DNA from: an uncultured Bacteroidia bacterium
GTDB lineage: Bacteria; Bacteroidota; Bacteroidia; Bacteroidales; UBA932
Direction: 5' to 3'
NCBI GenBank assembly: GCA_902792815.1
Contig: CADBAY010000014.1
Coordinates: 1 to 55,639, forward strand
Length of the DNA: 55,639 nucleotides
Positions within the stretch are counted from its first letter, which is position 1; each line of letters begins with the position of its first letter. Made by a program: the position numbers and the translations under genes. Of the stretch, positions 8,537 to 17,542 are shown piece after piece. The notes under the pieces were generated by a model, which saw only the letters and a list, made by a program, of their open reading frames with translations, was not told the origin of the DNA and ran no database searches.

Positions 8537-9559
8537 CTATCGCATAAGGAATGAGTAGCGGTCGGTGTTTTTGAGTGCTTCACAGGTGCCGCGGGCAACG
8601 GCGTGAAGCGGATCGTCGCATACGTGGAACTGGATGTTTACCTTGTCGGTCAGACGTTTGGCCAGTCCGCGGAGCTGCGCGCCGCCGCCGGAGAGCCAGA
8701 TACCGTTCTCGACAATGTCGGAGTACAGCTCCGGAGGAGTATTCTCCAGCACGTGAAGGATGGAAGTCTCTATCTTGGCGATAGACTTGTCGAGGCAGTG
8801 GGCTATCTCCTGGTGGGTGATGGTCGCCTCCACCGGGTGGGCGGTCATGAGGTTCGGTCCGCGCACGATGAAGGGCTCGGGTTCCTCCTCGAGGTCGGGA
8901 ATGACGGCGCCAACGGCAATCTTGATCTTCTCCGCGGTGATCTCGCCCACGCGGATATTGTGCTGCTGGCGAAGGTAGGTCTGGATGTCGGTGGTGAACA
9001 CGTCACCGGCCGTACGGATACTCTCCTGCACCACAAGGCCGCCGAGCGAAATGACTGCGATCTCGGTGGTACCGCCACCTATGTCAACCACCATGTTGCC
9101 GATAGGGGCTTCGACTTCGAGCCCGATACCGAGGGCCGACGCCATAGGCTCGAAAATGAGGTAAACGTCACGGCCGCCGGCGTGTTCGGTGGAGTCACGA
9201 ACGGCCCTGATTTCTACTTCCGTGGAGCCCGAAGGTATGCCGACCACCACTTTGAGGTTGGGGGTAAAGAGGCTGCGGTGCTTGTTGTTTACTTGCTTTA
9301 TGAAGCCGCGGATCATCATTTCCGCAGCGTTGAAGTCGGCAATCACGCCGTCCCTGAGGGGCCTGATGGTACGGATGCCGGGATTATTACGTTCGTGCAT
9401 CAGTTTGGCCTTCTGGCCGATGGCGATGCACTTGCCGCTATTATTGTCGATAGCAACGATACTGGGCTCGTCGAGCACTATCTGGTCATTCTGGTAAATG
9501 ACGGTGTTGGCAGTACCCAGATCGATGGCCAATTCTTGGTTTAGGAATGAAAATGCCAT
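8537..9559 (-). CDS. mreB: Rod shape-determining actin homologue MreB
   Basis: A 340-residue bacterial actin. The phosphate-1 loop is AIDLGTANTVIY, phosphate-2 is MVVDIGGGTTEIAVISLGG, and the adenosine region contains GIWLSGGGAQLRGL. The N-terminal MAFSFLNQEL is a short membrane-binding amphipathic stretch. MreB filaments beneath the inner membrane orient side-wall synthesis. It is the first gene of the minus-strand unit, with a -7 box (TAATTTTG) at 9587-9594. Confidence 0.98.
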   Translation of the reverse strand: MAFSFLNQELAIDLGTANTVIYQNDQIVLDEPSIVAIDNNSGKCIAIGQKAKLMHERNNPGIRTIRPLRDGVIADFNAAEMMIRGFIKQVNNKHRSLFTPNLKVVVGIPSGSTEVEIRAVRDSTEHAGGRDVYLIFEPMASALGIGLEVEAPIGNMVVDIGGGTTEIAVISLGGLVVQESIRTAGDVFTTDIQTYLRQQHNIRVGEITAEKIKIAVGAVIPDLEEEPEPFIVRGPNLMTAHPVEATITHQEIAHCLDKSIAKIETSILHVLENTPPELYSDIVENGIWLSGGGAQLRGLAKRLTDKVNIQFHVCDDPLHAVARGTCEALKNTDRYSFLMR

Positions 9560-9586
9560 AATCTTTCGGTAAAAAGTATATTCCTA

Positions 9587-9594
9587 CAAAATTA
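9587..9594 (-). promoter_or_regulatory. -7 promoter box for mreB operon
   Basis: The minus strand reads TAATTTTG 27 bases before the mreB ATG. The ispD box on the other strand lies 12 bases away, so the two promoters are back to back in a 76-base gap. Confidence 0.55.
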
Positions 9595-9606
9595 AGCAAA
9601 AATCAC

Positions 9607-9614
9607 TACATTTG
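9607..9614 (+). promoter_or_regulatory. -7 promoter box for ispD
   Basis: TACATTTG matches TAnnTTTG and ends 21 bases before the ispD ATG at 9636. Confidence 0.5.
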
Positions 9615-9635
9615 CTAAACGATTTTTAGATTTCG

Positions 9636-10319
9636 ATGATAAAAATTCCAGTATATGCGATATTCGTCGCCGGAGGCAGCGGGAGCCGCATGGGGAGCAC
9701 TACGCCCAAGCAATTCCTTGAGCTGGGAGGCATCCCGATTCTGCAGCGCAGCGTGGAGGGTTTTCTGGAAGCCTGCCCCGAGGCAAAGGTGATAATCGTG
9801 CTGCCGCAAAGGAATATAGGCACGTGGAAGGAACTGTGCCTGAAGTATGCGGCTTCGTTCCCGCAGACCCTGGTCGAGGGAGGAATGACGCGTTTCCATT
9901 CGGTGCTGAACGCTCTGGGCAAGGTGCCCGACGGGGTGATAGTGTCGGTCCACGACGCGGTAAGGCCGCTGGCCACGCCCGCCCTAATCGGCAATATGCT
10001 GGAACAAATGCGTGCTCCCGGCGGGCCTGACTGCCTCATCCCGGTGGTGCCGGTCACTGATACCTTAAGGAGCATGGCGGAAGGAATACCGTCGCCCGAC
10101 CGCAGCACCCTTGCGGCGGTGCAGACCCCGCAGTTGTTCCGCTCCGAAGTTCTGAAAAAGGCCTACAGGCAGCCCTACGATACGTCTTTTACCGACGACG
10201 CTTCGGTGGCGGAGCGGGCCGGCTTCCGCGTCAGTACCACTCCCGGCGAGAGGTTCAACATCAAGATCACCACGCCCGAAGACCTCCGCCTCGCCCGTCT
10301 CCTGCTGAACAACGCATAA
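9636..10319 (+). CDS. ispD: 2-C-methyl-D-erythritol 4-phosphate cytidylyltransferase
   Basis: A 227-residue nucleotidyltransferase of the MEP isoprenoid pathway. It joins CTP and methylerythritol 4-phosphate to give CDP-ME. The N-terminal AGGSGSRMGSTTPKQFLEL is the CTP-binding signature with the conserved Arg and Lys. VSVHDAVRPLA holds the substrate Asp/Arg residues. VQTPQLFR and NIKITTPEDL are the usual C-terminal motifs. The length is typical. The isoprenoids made supply the undecaprenyl carrier used by the neighbouring cell-wall genes. Confidence 0.97.
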   Translation: MIKIPVYAIFVAGGSGSRMGSTTPKQFLELGGIPILQRSVEGFLEACPEAKVIIVLPQRNIGTWKELCLKYAASFPQTLVEGGMTRFHSVLNALGKVPDGVIVSVHDAVRPLATPALIGNMLEQMRAPGGPDCLIPVVPVTDTLRSMAEGIPSPDRSTLAAVQTPQLFRSEVLKKAYRQPYDTSFTDDASVAERAGFRVSTTPGERFNIKITTPEDLRLARLLLNNA

Positions 10320-10334
10320 CTGCCGTCCGGCTGG

Positions 10335-10832
10335 CTACAGGTTGCGGAAAGTTGTACTCTTGAAGTTCTTGACCCAGACCTGACGCTCGAAAGCCTGGTC
10401 GAGCGAGAGCATGGTCTCGGTGGACTGAACGTAAGGGATACGCTGGATGGTATTGAGAATGGTCTCCATAAGGTGGTCGTTGTCGATGCAGTACACCTTA
10501 AGGAACAGAGCGGCGCGGCCGGTCACAAAGTGGCATTCCACAATCTCGGGAATATGCCTTAGCGCCTCGGTAACCTCCTGATACTTATTGTCTTCCGAAA
10601 GAGAAATGCTAATGAAGGCGCACACGTTCAGCCCCAGCGTGCCGGGCTTGACGAGCATCTGCGAGCCGGTAATGACTCCATTGTCTTCCAGCTTCTTGAC
10701 CCTCTGGTGTACCGCCGCGCCGGAGATGCCGCACTCGCGGGCGATCTCCAGGAAAGGCATCCTTGCGTTATTGACCAGGAACGACAGAATCTTCCTGTCG
10801 GTTTCGTCGATGTGATAATTGGAGTTGGCCAT
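10335..10832 (-). CDS. Lrp/AsnC family transcriptional regulator
   Basis: A 165-residue DNA-binding protein. The N-terminal winged-helix HTH (about 8-58) contains DETDRKILSFLVNNARMPFL and EIARECGISGAAVHQRVKKL. The C-terminal RAM/AsnC ligand domain (about 70-150) binds amino acids in this family. It probably regulates amino-acid metabolism. Its start lies two bases after the topA stop, so it is cotranscribed with topA, an arrangement I cannot connect functionally. Confidence 0.93.
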   Translation of the reverse strand: MANSNYHIDETDRKILSFLVNNARMPFLEIARECGISGAAVHQRVKKLEDNGVITGSQMLVKPGTLGLNVCAFISISLSEDNKYQEVTEALRHIPEIVECHFVTGRAALFLKVYCIDNDHLMETILNTIQRIPYVQSTETMLSLDQAFERQVWVKNFKSTTFRNL

Positions 10833-10834
10833 AG

Positions 10835-13147
10835 CTATTTCTTCTTAAACCTTCTGCCGCGGCGCACGGTGGGACTGCCGCCCTCAATAATCTCTTTACA
10901 CTGCTCCTCAGTGAGGCTCTCCGCCGACACATCCTTGGGAATGCGGTAGTTCTTGCCGTCGTGCTTCAAATACGGACCGTAGCGGCCGTTGATTATACTT
11001 ATATCGCTCTCGGGCCACTCTCTGAGCGGCTCCACCATTGCGTCTTTCTTGGCAAGGTCGGCTTCCAGAAGGGCTATGCACTCGGGAAGGCTGATGGTAA
11101 GGGGATCTTTGCCGCGAGGGATCGAAACGTTACGATCGCCGGCCTTGAGGTAAGGTCCGAAACGGCCCTTGGTAGCCACAATGCTCACGCCTTCCCACTC
11201 GCCCACGGTGCGCGGAAGATTGAACAGCTTGACCGCCTCCTCAAGGGTAAGGTTCTCAATGATCTGGCCCTTGTTAAGGCTAGCCGACTGGCGGGAAGGA
11301 CCGTCACCCTTCTGCACGTAGGGGCCGAACTGCCCGAGGCGCGCCACAATCATCTGCCCGTCGGCGGGGTCGATGCCTATCTCCCTCTCGATATGGCTGT
11401 ACTGCTTATTGCTGATGGCAGCGTCAACCTTGCGGTGGAAAGGATTGTAAAAATCGGAGATAACCTTGTTCCACTCCTTGGTGCCGCCGGCGATGCTGTC
11501 GAAATCTTTCTCCACCTTGGCGGTAAAGTCGTAGTCCATTATATCCGCGAAACTGCTTGTCAGATAGTCGGTTACCAGCACGCCCACATCGGTCGGAAGC
11601 AGCTTGCCCTTCTCGGCGCCCACCAGCTCGGTACGCATGCTCTCGCGCACCTGGCCGCCCTTGAGGGAGAGGTCGCACACGGGAACCTTGCGGCCTTCCT
11701 TGTCGCCTTTCACCAAATAGCCGCGGGCCTTGGTGAGGGTGGTGATGGTAGGAGCATAAGTGGACGGGCGGCCTATTCCCAGCTCCTCCATCTTCTTGAT
11801 GAGCATCTGCTCGGAGTAGCGGAACGGAGCCTGGGTGAACTTGCTGACGGCATCAACTGAAGCGCAGGCGAGCGCCTGGCCTATGTTGAACGGAGGCAGC
11901 ACCACATCCTGTCCGTCGGCTTCGTCCTCGTCGTCCAGCCCCTCGCTGTAGAGCTTACGGTAGCCGTCGAAGAGCACCTGGAGCGACTGCAGGGCGTACT
12001 TTTCACTGCGGCGGTCGATGTCGACGCGCACGGTGGTGTTGAGCACGCGGGCGTCGGCCATCTGCGAGGCCACGGTGCGCTTCCAGATGAGCTGGTAGAG
12101 CTTCTTCTCCTGCTGGGTTCCTTCGATGTCGGTATTGGCGATGAATGTGGGGCGTATGGCCTCGTGAGCCTCCTGAGCGCCCTTGGAATGCGTCTTGTAC
12201 TGGCGCGGGCGCGAATACTCGGCGCCGAAATTGTCGATTATGTAGCTCTTGGCCGTGCCCACTGCAAGAGTCGAAAGATTGGTGGAGTCGGTACGCATGT
12301 ATGTGATGAGACCCCTCTCGTAAAGCGCCTGGGCAAGGCGCATGGTGGTGCTCACGGGCAGGTGGAGCTTGCGGGCCGCCTCCTGCTGGAGGGTAGAAGT
12401 GGTGAAAGGGGGCGGGGGGACCTTGAGGCCCTCTTTGCTTTCCACTGCGCCCACTGTATAAACGGCACCGATGCATCCCTCGAGGAATGCACGCGCCTCC
12501 GCGGTGGTGGTAAAACGCTTGTCCAGCAAGCCCTTGACCTTTACGCCGTCAACATCGAACACAGCCTCCACGCGATAGTAGGGCTCTGGCACGAAGGCAT
12601 TGATTTCCCTCTCGCGGTCAACAACCAGACGGAGCACTACCGACTGCACGCGGCCGGCCGACAGGCCCCTCTGGATCTTGCGCCACAGAATGGGCGAGAG
12701 CTCGAAACCTACCAGACGGTCGAGCACGCGGCGGGCCTGCTGGGCGTTGACCAGATCCATATCCAGCGAGCGCGGATTCTGCACTGCGTGCAAAATCGCG
12801 TCCTTGGTAATCTCGTGGAAAACAATGCGCCTGGTCTTGGCGGGGTCAAGCCCCAGAGTTTCGGTAAGGTGCCACGAAATGGCCTCTCCCTCGCGGTCTT
12901 CATCGGATGCGAGCCAGATGACGGAAGCCTTGTCGGAGAGCTTCTTGAGCTCGTTCACAACGCGCTTCTTGTCGGACGGAACTACATATTCGGGTTTGAA
13001 ACCGTGTTCTATATCTATGCTCAGACTGTTATCCTGCAGGTCACGTATATGGCCGAAACTGGATTTCACCACAAAGGCGTCTCCCAGGTACTTCTGAATG
13101 GTTTTCGCCTTGGCGGGCGACTCGACTATCACTAAATTCGATTCCAT
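10835..13147 (-). CDS. topA: DNA topoisomerase I (type IA)
   Basis: A 770-residue enzyme that relaxes negative supercoils. The Toprim domain (about 3-120) has IVESPAKAKTI with the catalytic Glu9 and the DEDREGE acidic triad at 82-88. The central domain carries the active-site Tyr283 in GLITYMRTDSTNLS. The C-terminus has no Cys4 zinc fingers; instead there are topo_C repeats with GxFGPY/GRYGPYLK motifs, as usual in Bacteroidota. It diverges from the PBP1A gene. Confidence 0.98.
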   Translation of the reverse strand: MESNLVIVESPAKAKTIQKYLGDAFVVKSSFGHIRDLQDNSLSIDIEHGFKPEYVVPSDKKRVVNELKKLSDKASVIWLASDEDREGEAISWHLTETLGLDPAKTRRIVFHEITKDAILHAVQNPRSLDMDLVNAQQARRVLDRLVGFELSPILWRKIQRGLSAGRVQSVVLRLVVDREREINAFVPEPYYRVEAVFDVDGVKVKGLLDKRFTTTAEARAFLEGCIGAVYTVGAVESKEGLKVPPPPFTTSTLQQEAARKLHLPVSTTMRLAQALYERGLITYMRTDSTNLSTLAVGTAKSYIIDNFGAEYSRPRQYKTHSKGAQEAHEAIRPTFIANTDIEGTQQEKKLYQLIWKRTVASQMADARVLNTTVRVDIDRRSEKYALQSLQVLFDGYRKLYSEGLDDEDEADGQDVVLPPFNIGQALACASVDAVSKFTQAPFRYSEQMLIKKMEELGIGRPSTYAPTITTLTKARGYLVKGDKEGRKVPVCDLSLKGGQVRESMRTELVGAEKGKLLPTDVGVLVTDYLTSSFADIMDYDFTAKVEKDFDSIAGGTKEWNKVISDFYNPFHRKVDAAISNKQYSHIEREIGIDPADGQMIVARLGQFGPYVQKGDGPSRQSASLNKGQIIENLTLEEAVKLFNLPRTVGEWEGVSIVATKGRFGPYLKAGDRNVSIPRGKDPLTISLPECIALLEADLAKKDAMVEPLREWPESDISIINGRYGPYLKHDGKNYRIPKDVSAESLTEEQCKEIIEGGSPTVRRGRRFKKK

Positions 13148-13166
13148 AATTTCACAATATCGGCTA

Positions 13167-13174
13167 CAAAGTTA
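13167..13174 (-). promoter_or_regulatory. -7 promoter box for topA
   Basis: The minus strand reads TAACTTTG 19 bases before the topA ATG. Confidence 0.55.
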
Positions 13175-13196
13175 AGGTGTTTTTCCAAATTAATAG

Positions 13197-13204
13197 TAAT
13201 TTTG
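13197..13204 (+). promoter_or_regulatory. -7 promoter box for the PBP1A gene
   Basis: TAATTTTG ends 18 bases before the ATG at 13223. This argues against the upstream in-frame TTG at 13202, which falls inside the box. Confidence 0.55.
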
Positions 13205-13222
13205 TGTTTTCAAGCGAAAAAA

Positions 13223-15574
13223 ATGACAGACAAAACAAAACGCACAATAATCAAATGGTTCTGGATCATCCTCATAGCACCGTTCGCCCTGGTGCTGCTC
13301 CTGCTGATTCTGGTGGGCATCTTCGCCAAGATACCCTCGTTCGAGGAGCTGGAACATCCGGACAATAAGCTTGCCACCCAAGTGCTTGCCGAGGACGGAG
13401 AAGTCCTCACCACCTTCCATATCGAGAACCGCACCTACGCCGACTACGACGAGCTGTCGCAAAACCTTGTGCACGCCGCCGTGGCCACCGAGGATGTCCG
13501 CTTCTACAAGCATTCCGGCGTGGACATGAAGGGCCTTGCCCGCGTGGCCGTAAAGACACTGCTCCTTGGTGACTTCAGCCAGGGCGGCGGCTCCACCATC
13601 ACCCAGCAGCTGGCCAAGACGCTCTATCCGCGCGACGAGAAGTCAGGCAAGCTGCGCATAGTCTTCACCAAGCTCAAGGAATGGATAACCGCGGTTAAGC
13701 TCGAGCGCGACTACACCAAAGATGAAATCATGGCTATGTACCTGAATTCCATCTTCTTCGGCAGCGGCGCCTATGGTGTCAAGTCGGCCTCCGAGACTTT
13801 CTTCGCCAAACCCCCGGGAGACCTTAACGTGGAGGAGAGCGCCATGCTGGTGGGCATGGTCAACAAGCCCACCCGCTTCAACCCCGTGCTCAACCCCGAG
13901 AACGCCCTCAGCCGCCGCAACTTCGTGATAGGGCGCATGGCCAAGGCGGGATTCATCACCAAGCACGAAAGGGATTCCCTGCAGGAGCTGCCCATCATCC
14001 TTGACTATCACCTCATGGACCACAACTCCGGGCACGCTCCCTACTTTCGCGACATGCTCAGGCGCGATATGAACGCCAAGAAGCCCCGCCGCGCCGACTA
14101 TGAGTTCGAAGAGGAGTACTCCGCCGACTCTCTGCGCTGGGCCACGGACGCCATCTACGGCTGGCTGAACAAGAACCACAAGCCCGACGGAAGCGCCTAC
14201 AACCTCGACAAAGACGGCCTGCGCATCTACACCACCATCAACTACAAGATGCAGGTATTCGCAGAAGAGGCTGTGGCAGAGCACCTTGGGGGATACCTCC
14301 AGGGAGCTTTCGAGAAGGAACTCAAGTACAAGCGCAACAAGCCTTTCGCTAACGACATCGACCAGAAGACGGTCGACCGCCTGATGGCCCAGGCCCGCAA
14401 ATGGAGCGACCGCTGGAGACTCCAGAAAAGGGCCGGAGTGAGCGAAGACGAGATTGTCAAGCAGTTTGACAAGCCCATCAAGATGCGCGTATTCTCCTGG
14501 GACAAGAAGGGCTACGTGGACACCACCATGACGCCCAACGACTCCATCCGTTACTACAAGTCGTTCATGCGCTGCGGATTTGTGGCCATAGAGCCGCTGA
14601 CAGGCAACGTGAAGGCATACGTGGGCGGGCCTAACTACCGCTATTTCAAATTCGATAACGTAAGCCAGGCCAAGCGCCAGGTGGGCTCCACCATCAAGCC
14701 GTTCCTCTACACCCTGGCCATGCAGGAGGGCATGAGCCCTTGCGACAGGGTTGTCTGCGCCCCGCAGACTTTCATCAACTGGGACGGATCTACCTGGACT
14801 CCGCGCTCTACCGACAAGAAAGAGATGATAGGCCAGACGGTTACGCTCCGCTGGGGCCTTGCCAACTCGTCCAACAACATATCCGCCTTCCTGATGAAGC
14901 AGTTCGGGCCCCAGGCCATGGCTCAGATGATGCACCGTATGGGCATCCACAGCCACGTGGACGAGGTTTACGCCCTGTGCGTGGGTCCCGCCGACATAGC
15001 GCTGTACGAGATGGTGGCGGCCTACAACACCTTCCCCTCGAGGGGAGTTTACGCCACCCCTCTGTACGTAACCCGCATCGAGGACAATCAGGGCAACGTC
15101 ATTACAGAGCACACCAACAGCAAGCGCGAGGCCATCAGCGCATCGTCGGCCTACCTTATGGCCAACCTCATGCAGGGAGTGGTGAACGGAGGTACCGGAA
15201 GCCGTCTGCGCTACGCCTACAACCTTAAGGGCGAGATAGCCGGCAAGACCGGAACCACCAACGACTGCTCCGACGGATGGTTCATTGGCTACACGCCCAA
15301 GATTACCGCGGGAGCCTGGATAGGCGGCGAGGACCGCCAGATCCACTTCAACTCCCTCGACGGCTCGCGTATGGCCCTGCCTATCTGGGGTATATGGATG
15401 AAGAAATGCCTGGCCGCGGGCCTGTTCAGCGAGGACGAAAAGTTCCAGGCGCCGCCCACCATCGATTTCAGCCTCGACTGCGCCAGCACGGGCACCTTCC
15501 TCGGTGGCGACGAAGACCTGACCGACGCTTCCGAGACGGCAAGCAACCAAGAAACAGACTATTATTTCAACTGA
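13223..15574 (+). CDS. Class A penicillin-binding protein (PBP1A-type)
   Basis: A 783-residue bifunctional peptidoglycan synthase. A membrane helix (about 13-35) is followed by the GT51 transglycosylase domain with catalytic Glu90 in ATEDVRFYKHSG and GGSTITQQLAKTLYP at 122-136. The transpeptidase domain has STIK with Ser489, SSN at 549-551 and KTGTT at 675-679. It polymerises and cross-links glycan strands outside the inner membrane. One base separates it from ddl, which makes the D-Ala-D-Ala end it acts on. Confidence 0.97.
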   Translation: MTDKTKRTIIKWFWIILIAPFALVLLLLILVGIFAKIPSFEELEHPDNKLATQVLAEDGEVLTTFHIENRTYADYDELSQNLVHAAVATEDVRFYKHSGVDMKGLARVAVKTLLLGDFSQGGGSTITQQLAKTLYPRDEKSGKLRIVFTKLKEWITAVKLERDYTKDEIMAMYLNSIFFGSGAYGVKSASETFFAKPPGDLNVEESAMLVGMVNKPTRFNPVLNPENALSRRNFVIGRMAKAGFITKHERDSLQELPIILDYHLMDHNSGHAPYFRDMLRRDMNAKKPRRADYEFEEEYSADSLRWATDAIYGWLNKNHKPDGSAYNLDKDGLRIYTTINYKMQVFAEEAVAEHLGGYLQGAFEKELKYKRNKPFANDIDQKTVDRLMAQARKWSDRWRLQKRAGVSEDEIVKQFDKPIKMRVFSWDKKGYVDTTMTPNDSIRYYKSFMRCGFVAIEPLTGNVKAYVGGPNYRYFKFDNVSQAKRQVGSTIKPFLYTLAMQEGMSPCDRVVCAPQTFINWDGSTWTPRSTDKKEMIGQTVTLRWGLANSSNNISAFLMKQFGPQAMAQMMHRMGIHSHVDEVYALCVGPADIALYEMVAAYNTFPSRGVYATPLYVTRIEDNQGNVITEHTNSKREAISASSAYLMANLMQGVVNGGTGSRLRYAYNLKGEIAGKTGTTNDCSDGWFIGYTPKITAGAWIGGEDRQIHFNSLDGSRMALPIWGIWMKKCLAAGLFSEDEKFQAPPTIDFSLDCASTGTFLGGDEDLTDASETASNQETDYYFN

Positions 15575-15575
15575 T

Positions 15576-16586
15576 ATGGGAAAGTACAATTCGATAGCGG
15601 TCATCTACGGCAGCGATTCTTCCGAGTGGGAGGTTTCGTGCCGCAGCGGAGAGTTCGTAGCATCTGCGATAGACGACAGGGAATACGATGTGTATGAGAT
15701 ATTTGCGCGATTCGGTGTGTGGCAGCTCGTTTCCCGCCGCCGCAAGCTCTCGATGCGCGAGACCTTCCCCGAAGGGGCGCGCCCCGAGGTTGACAAGACC
15801 GATTTCTCGGTGAGAATAATGGGCACCAAAGTCAAATTCGACTTTGCCTACATAGTGCAGCACGGCGCTCCCGGCGAGACCGGACAGATGCAGGGCTACC
15901 TCGAGATGCTGGGCATTCCGTTCAGCTCCTGCGGCTCCTACTCCAGTATGATATCGTTCAACAAGTACGCTTGCAAATCATACGTCAAGGACTTTGTCAA
16001 GTGCGCTCCCGACCTGTTCGTGCACCGCGGAGACAATCTGGAGGCTTTCTGCGCCGAAGTGTGCAAAAAGCTTCAGTTCCCCGTGTTTGTCAAGCCCACC
16101 CAGGGCGGTTCCAGCTTCGGAGTGACAAGGGTAGCGGACCCCGTCGACCTTGCATCGGCCGTCCAGTATGCCTTTACGGAGGGGCCGATGGTAATAGTGG
16201 AGCAGGGCATAACGGGCCGCGAGCTCACCTGCGCAGCGTATTTTGACGGCAACTCGGTGAAGGCCCTCCCTCCTATCGAGATTGTGAGCGAAAACGAGTA
16301 TTTCGACTACGACGCTAAATACAACGGACACAGCCGCGAGATCTGCCCGGCGCCCATCAGCCAAGAGCTTACCGACGAGCTCCAGAGCACTACCTGCAAG
16401 CTATACACGCTGCTTGAATGCAAAGGTGTGGTGAGGATGGATTACATTGCCGCCGATGACGGGCTGTACTTCCTTGAAGTCAACACTATTCCAGGTATGA
16501 CCAGCGCCTCGCTCGTGCCCAAGATGGTGCGCGAAGCGGGTATAAGCTTCAGCGATTTCCTGTCGCAAATCATCGAGAGTGCTTAG
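15576..16586 (+). CDS. ddl: D-alanine--D-alanine ligase
   Basis: A 336-residue ATP-grasp ligase making D-Ala-D-Ala for peptidoglycan precursors in the cytosol. The N-terminal lobe has IVQHGAPGETGQMQGYLEMLGIPFSSCG-type sequence, where HGxxGExG is the Ddl signature. The ATP-grasp part includes FVKPTQGGSSFG, VIVEQGITGRELTCA and the metal-binding LEVNTIPGMT near the end. It sits between the PBP1A gene and prmC on the plus strand with almost no gaps. Confidence 0.96.
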   Translation: MGKYNSIAVIYGSDSSEWEVSCRSGEFVASAIDDREYDVYEIFARFGVWQLVSRRRKLSMRETFPEGARPEVDKTDFSVRIMGTKVKFDFAYIVQHGAPGETGQMQGYLEMLGIPFSSCGSYSSMISFNKYACKSYVKDFVKCAPDLFVHRGDNLEAFCAEVCKKLQFPVFVKPTQGGSSFGVTRVADPVDLASAVQYAFTEGPMVIVEQGITGRELTCAAYFDGNSVKALPPIEIVSENEYFDYDAKYNGHSREICPAPISQELTDELQSTTCKLYTLLECKGVVRMDYIAADDGLYFLEVNTIPGMTSASLVPKMVREAGISFSDFLSQIIESA

Positions 16587-17443
16587 TGCTTCTCTCTCAG
16601 TTCATACGTGAGAGCACCGCCGCCCTGGGAGCATTGTACGGGCCCCGGGAGGCGGCGGGTATTGTGTCGCGCCTGTGCGGGGAGTTGCTAAGCGTAAGTT
16701 CTTACGCCCATATCGTTGAGCCCGGGCTGGAGGTAAGTGCGGAGGCTTTGCCCTTGCTGCAAGGGGCTATGGAGCGGCTTTGCGGAGGAGAGCCTTTGCA
16801 GTATGTGACCGGGGTTCAGGAGTTTTGCGGGAGGCGGTTCAAGGTCCGTCCGGGCGTGCTGATTCCCCGTCCGGAGACGGAGGAGCTGGTAGCCACGGCT
16901 GCAGAACGCCTGCGTGGCGGAGGACGGGTGCTGGACCTTTGTACGGGATCCGGCTGCATTGCGTGGAGCCTGGCGCTCGATTGTCCGGAGGCCAAGGTGA
17001 CGGGAGTCGATATTTCCGACGAGGCGCTCGCGGTGGCCCGGGAGCAGTTTTCAGCAGAGGGGGCCTCTGCTGAAGAGCGGCCGACGTTCGTAAAGCAGGA
17101 TGTGCTGCAGGTTCCGGAGAGCTTCGAGGGAGCGCCGTTCGATGTAATAACCGCCAACCCACCGTACATACGCGAGAGCGAAAAAGCCCTGATGCACACC
17201 AACGTACTTGAGTTCGAGCCCTCCCTCGCCCTGTTCGTCCCCGACTCCGACCCGCTGGTATTCTACCGCGCCATAGCCCTCTGGGCCGTGCGCTTCCTTG
17301 CCCCGGGAGGCTTTGGAATAGTCGAAATCAACGAGGCCCTGGGCGCAGAATGCGCGGCGCTTTTTGAAAACGCCGGGCTTGCAAATGTCAAAATACAACG
17401 CGATTTCCGGCAAAAAGAGCGTTTTGTATCCTTCCTGAAATAG
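16586..17443 (+). CDS. prmC: Peptide chain release factor N5-glutamine methyltransferase
   Basis: A 285-residue SAM-dependent methyltransferase that modifies the GGQ glutamine of RF1/RF2. The N-terminal helical domain is followed by the SAM motif VLDLCTGSGCIAWSLA and the catalytic NPPY in ITANPPYIRESE. FRVRP-type sequence (FKVRPGVLIPRPETEELV) is the usual junction. The start is GTG, overlapping the TAG of ddl by one base, which points to coupled translation. Confidence 0.95.
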   Translation: MLLSQFIRESTAALGALYGPREAAGIVSRLCGELLSVSSYAHIVEPGLEVSAEALPLLQGAMERLCGGEPLQYVTGVQEFCGRRFKVRPGVLIPRPETEELVATAAERLRGGGRVLDLCTGSGCIAWSLALDCPEAKVTGVDISDEALAVAREQFSAEGASAEERPTFVKQDVLQVPESFEGAPFDVITANPPYIRESEKALMHTNVLEFEPSLALFVPDSDPLVFYRAIALWAVRFLAPGGFGIVEINEALGAECAALFENAGLANVKIQRDFRQKERFVSFLK

Positions 17444-17506
17444 GCCTCAGGCATCACTCCAAGGGCGTTTTTCAAAAATAAGCGTGGTAAAACTTTTTGC
17501 TACGGC

Positions 17507-17514
17507 TATTTTTG
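17507..17514 (+). promoter_or_regulatory. -7 promoter box for the 17.5-kb lipoprotein gene
   Basis: TATTTTTG matches TAnnTTTG and ends 28 bases before the ATG at 17543. Confidence 0.5.
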
Positions 17515-17542
17515 CGTCACTTTGCACATAAAAAACGGCTCT

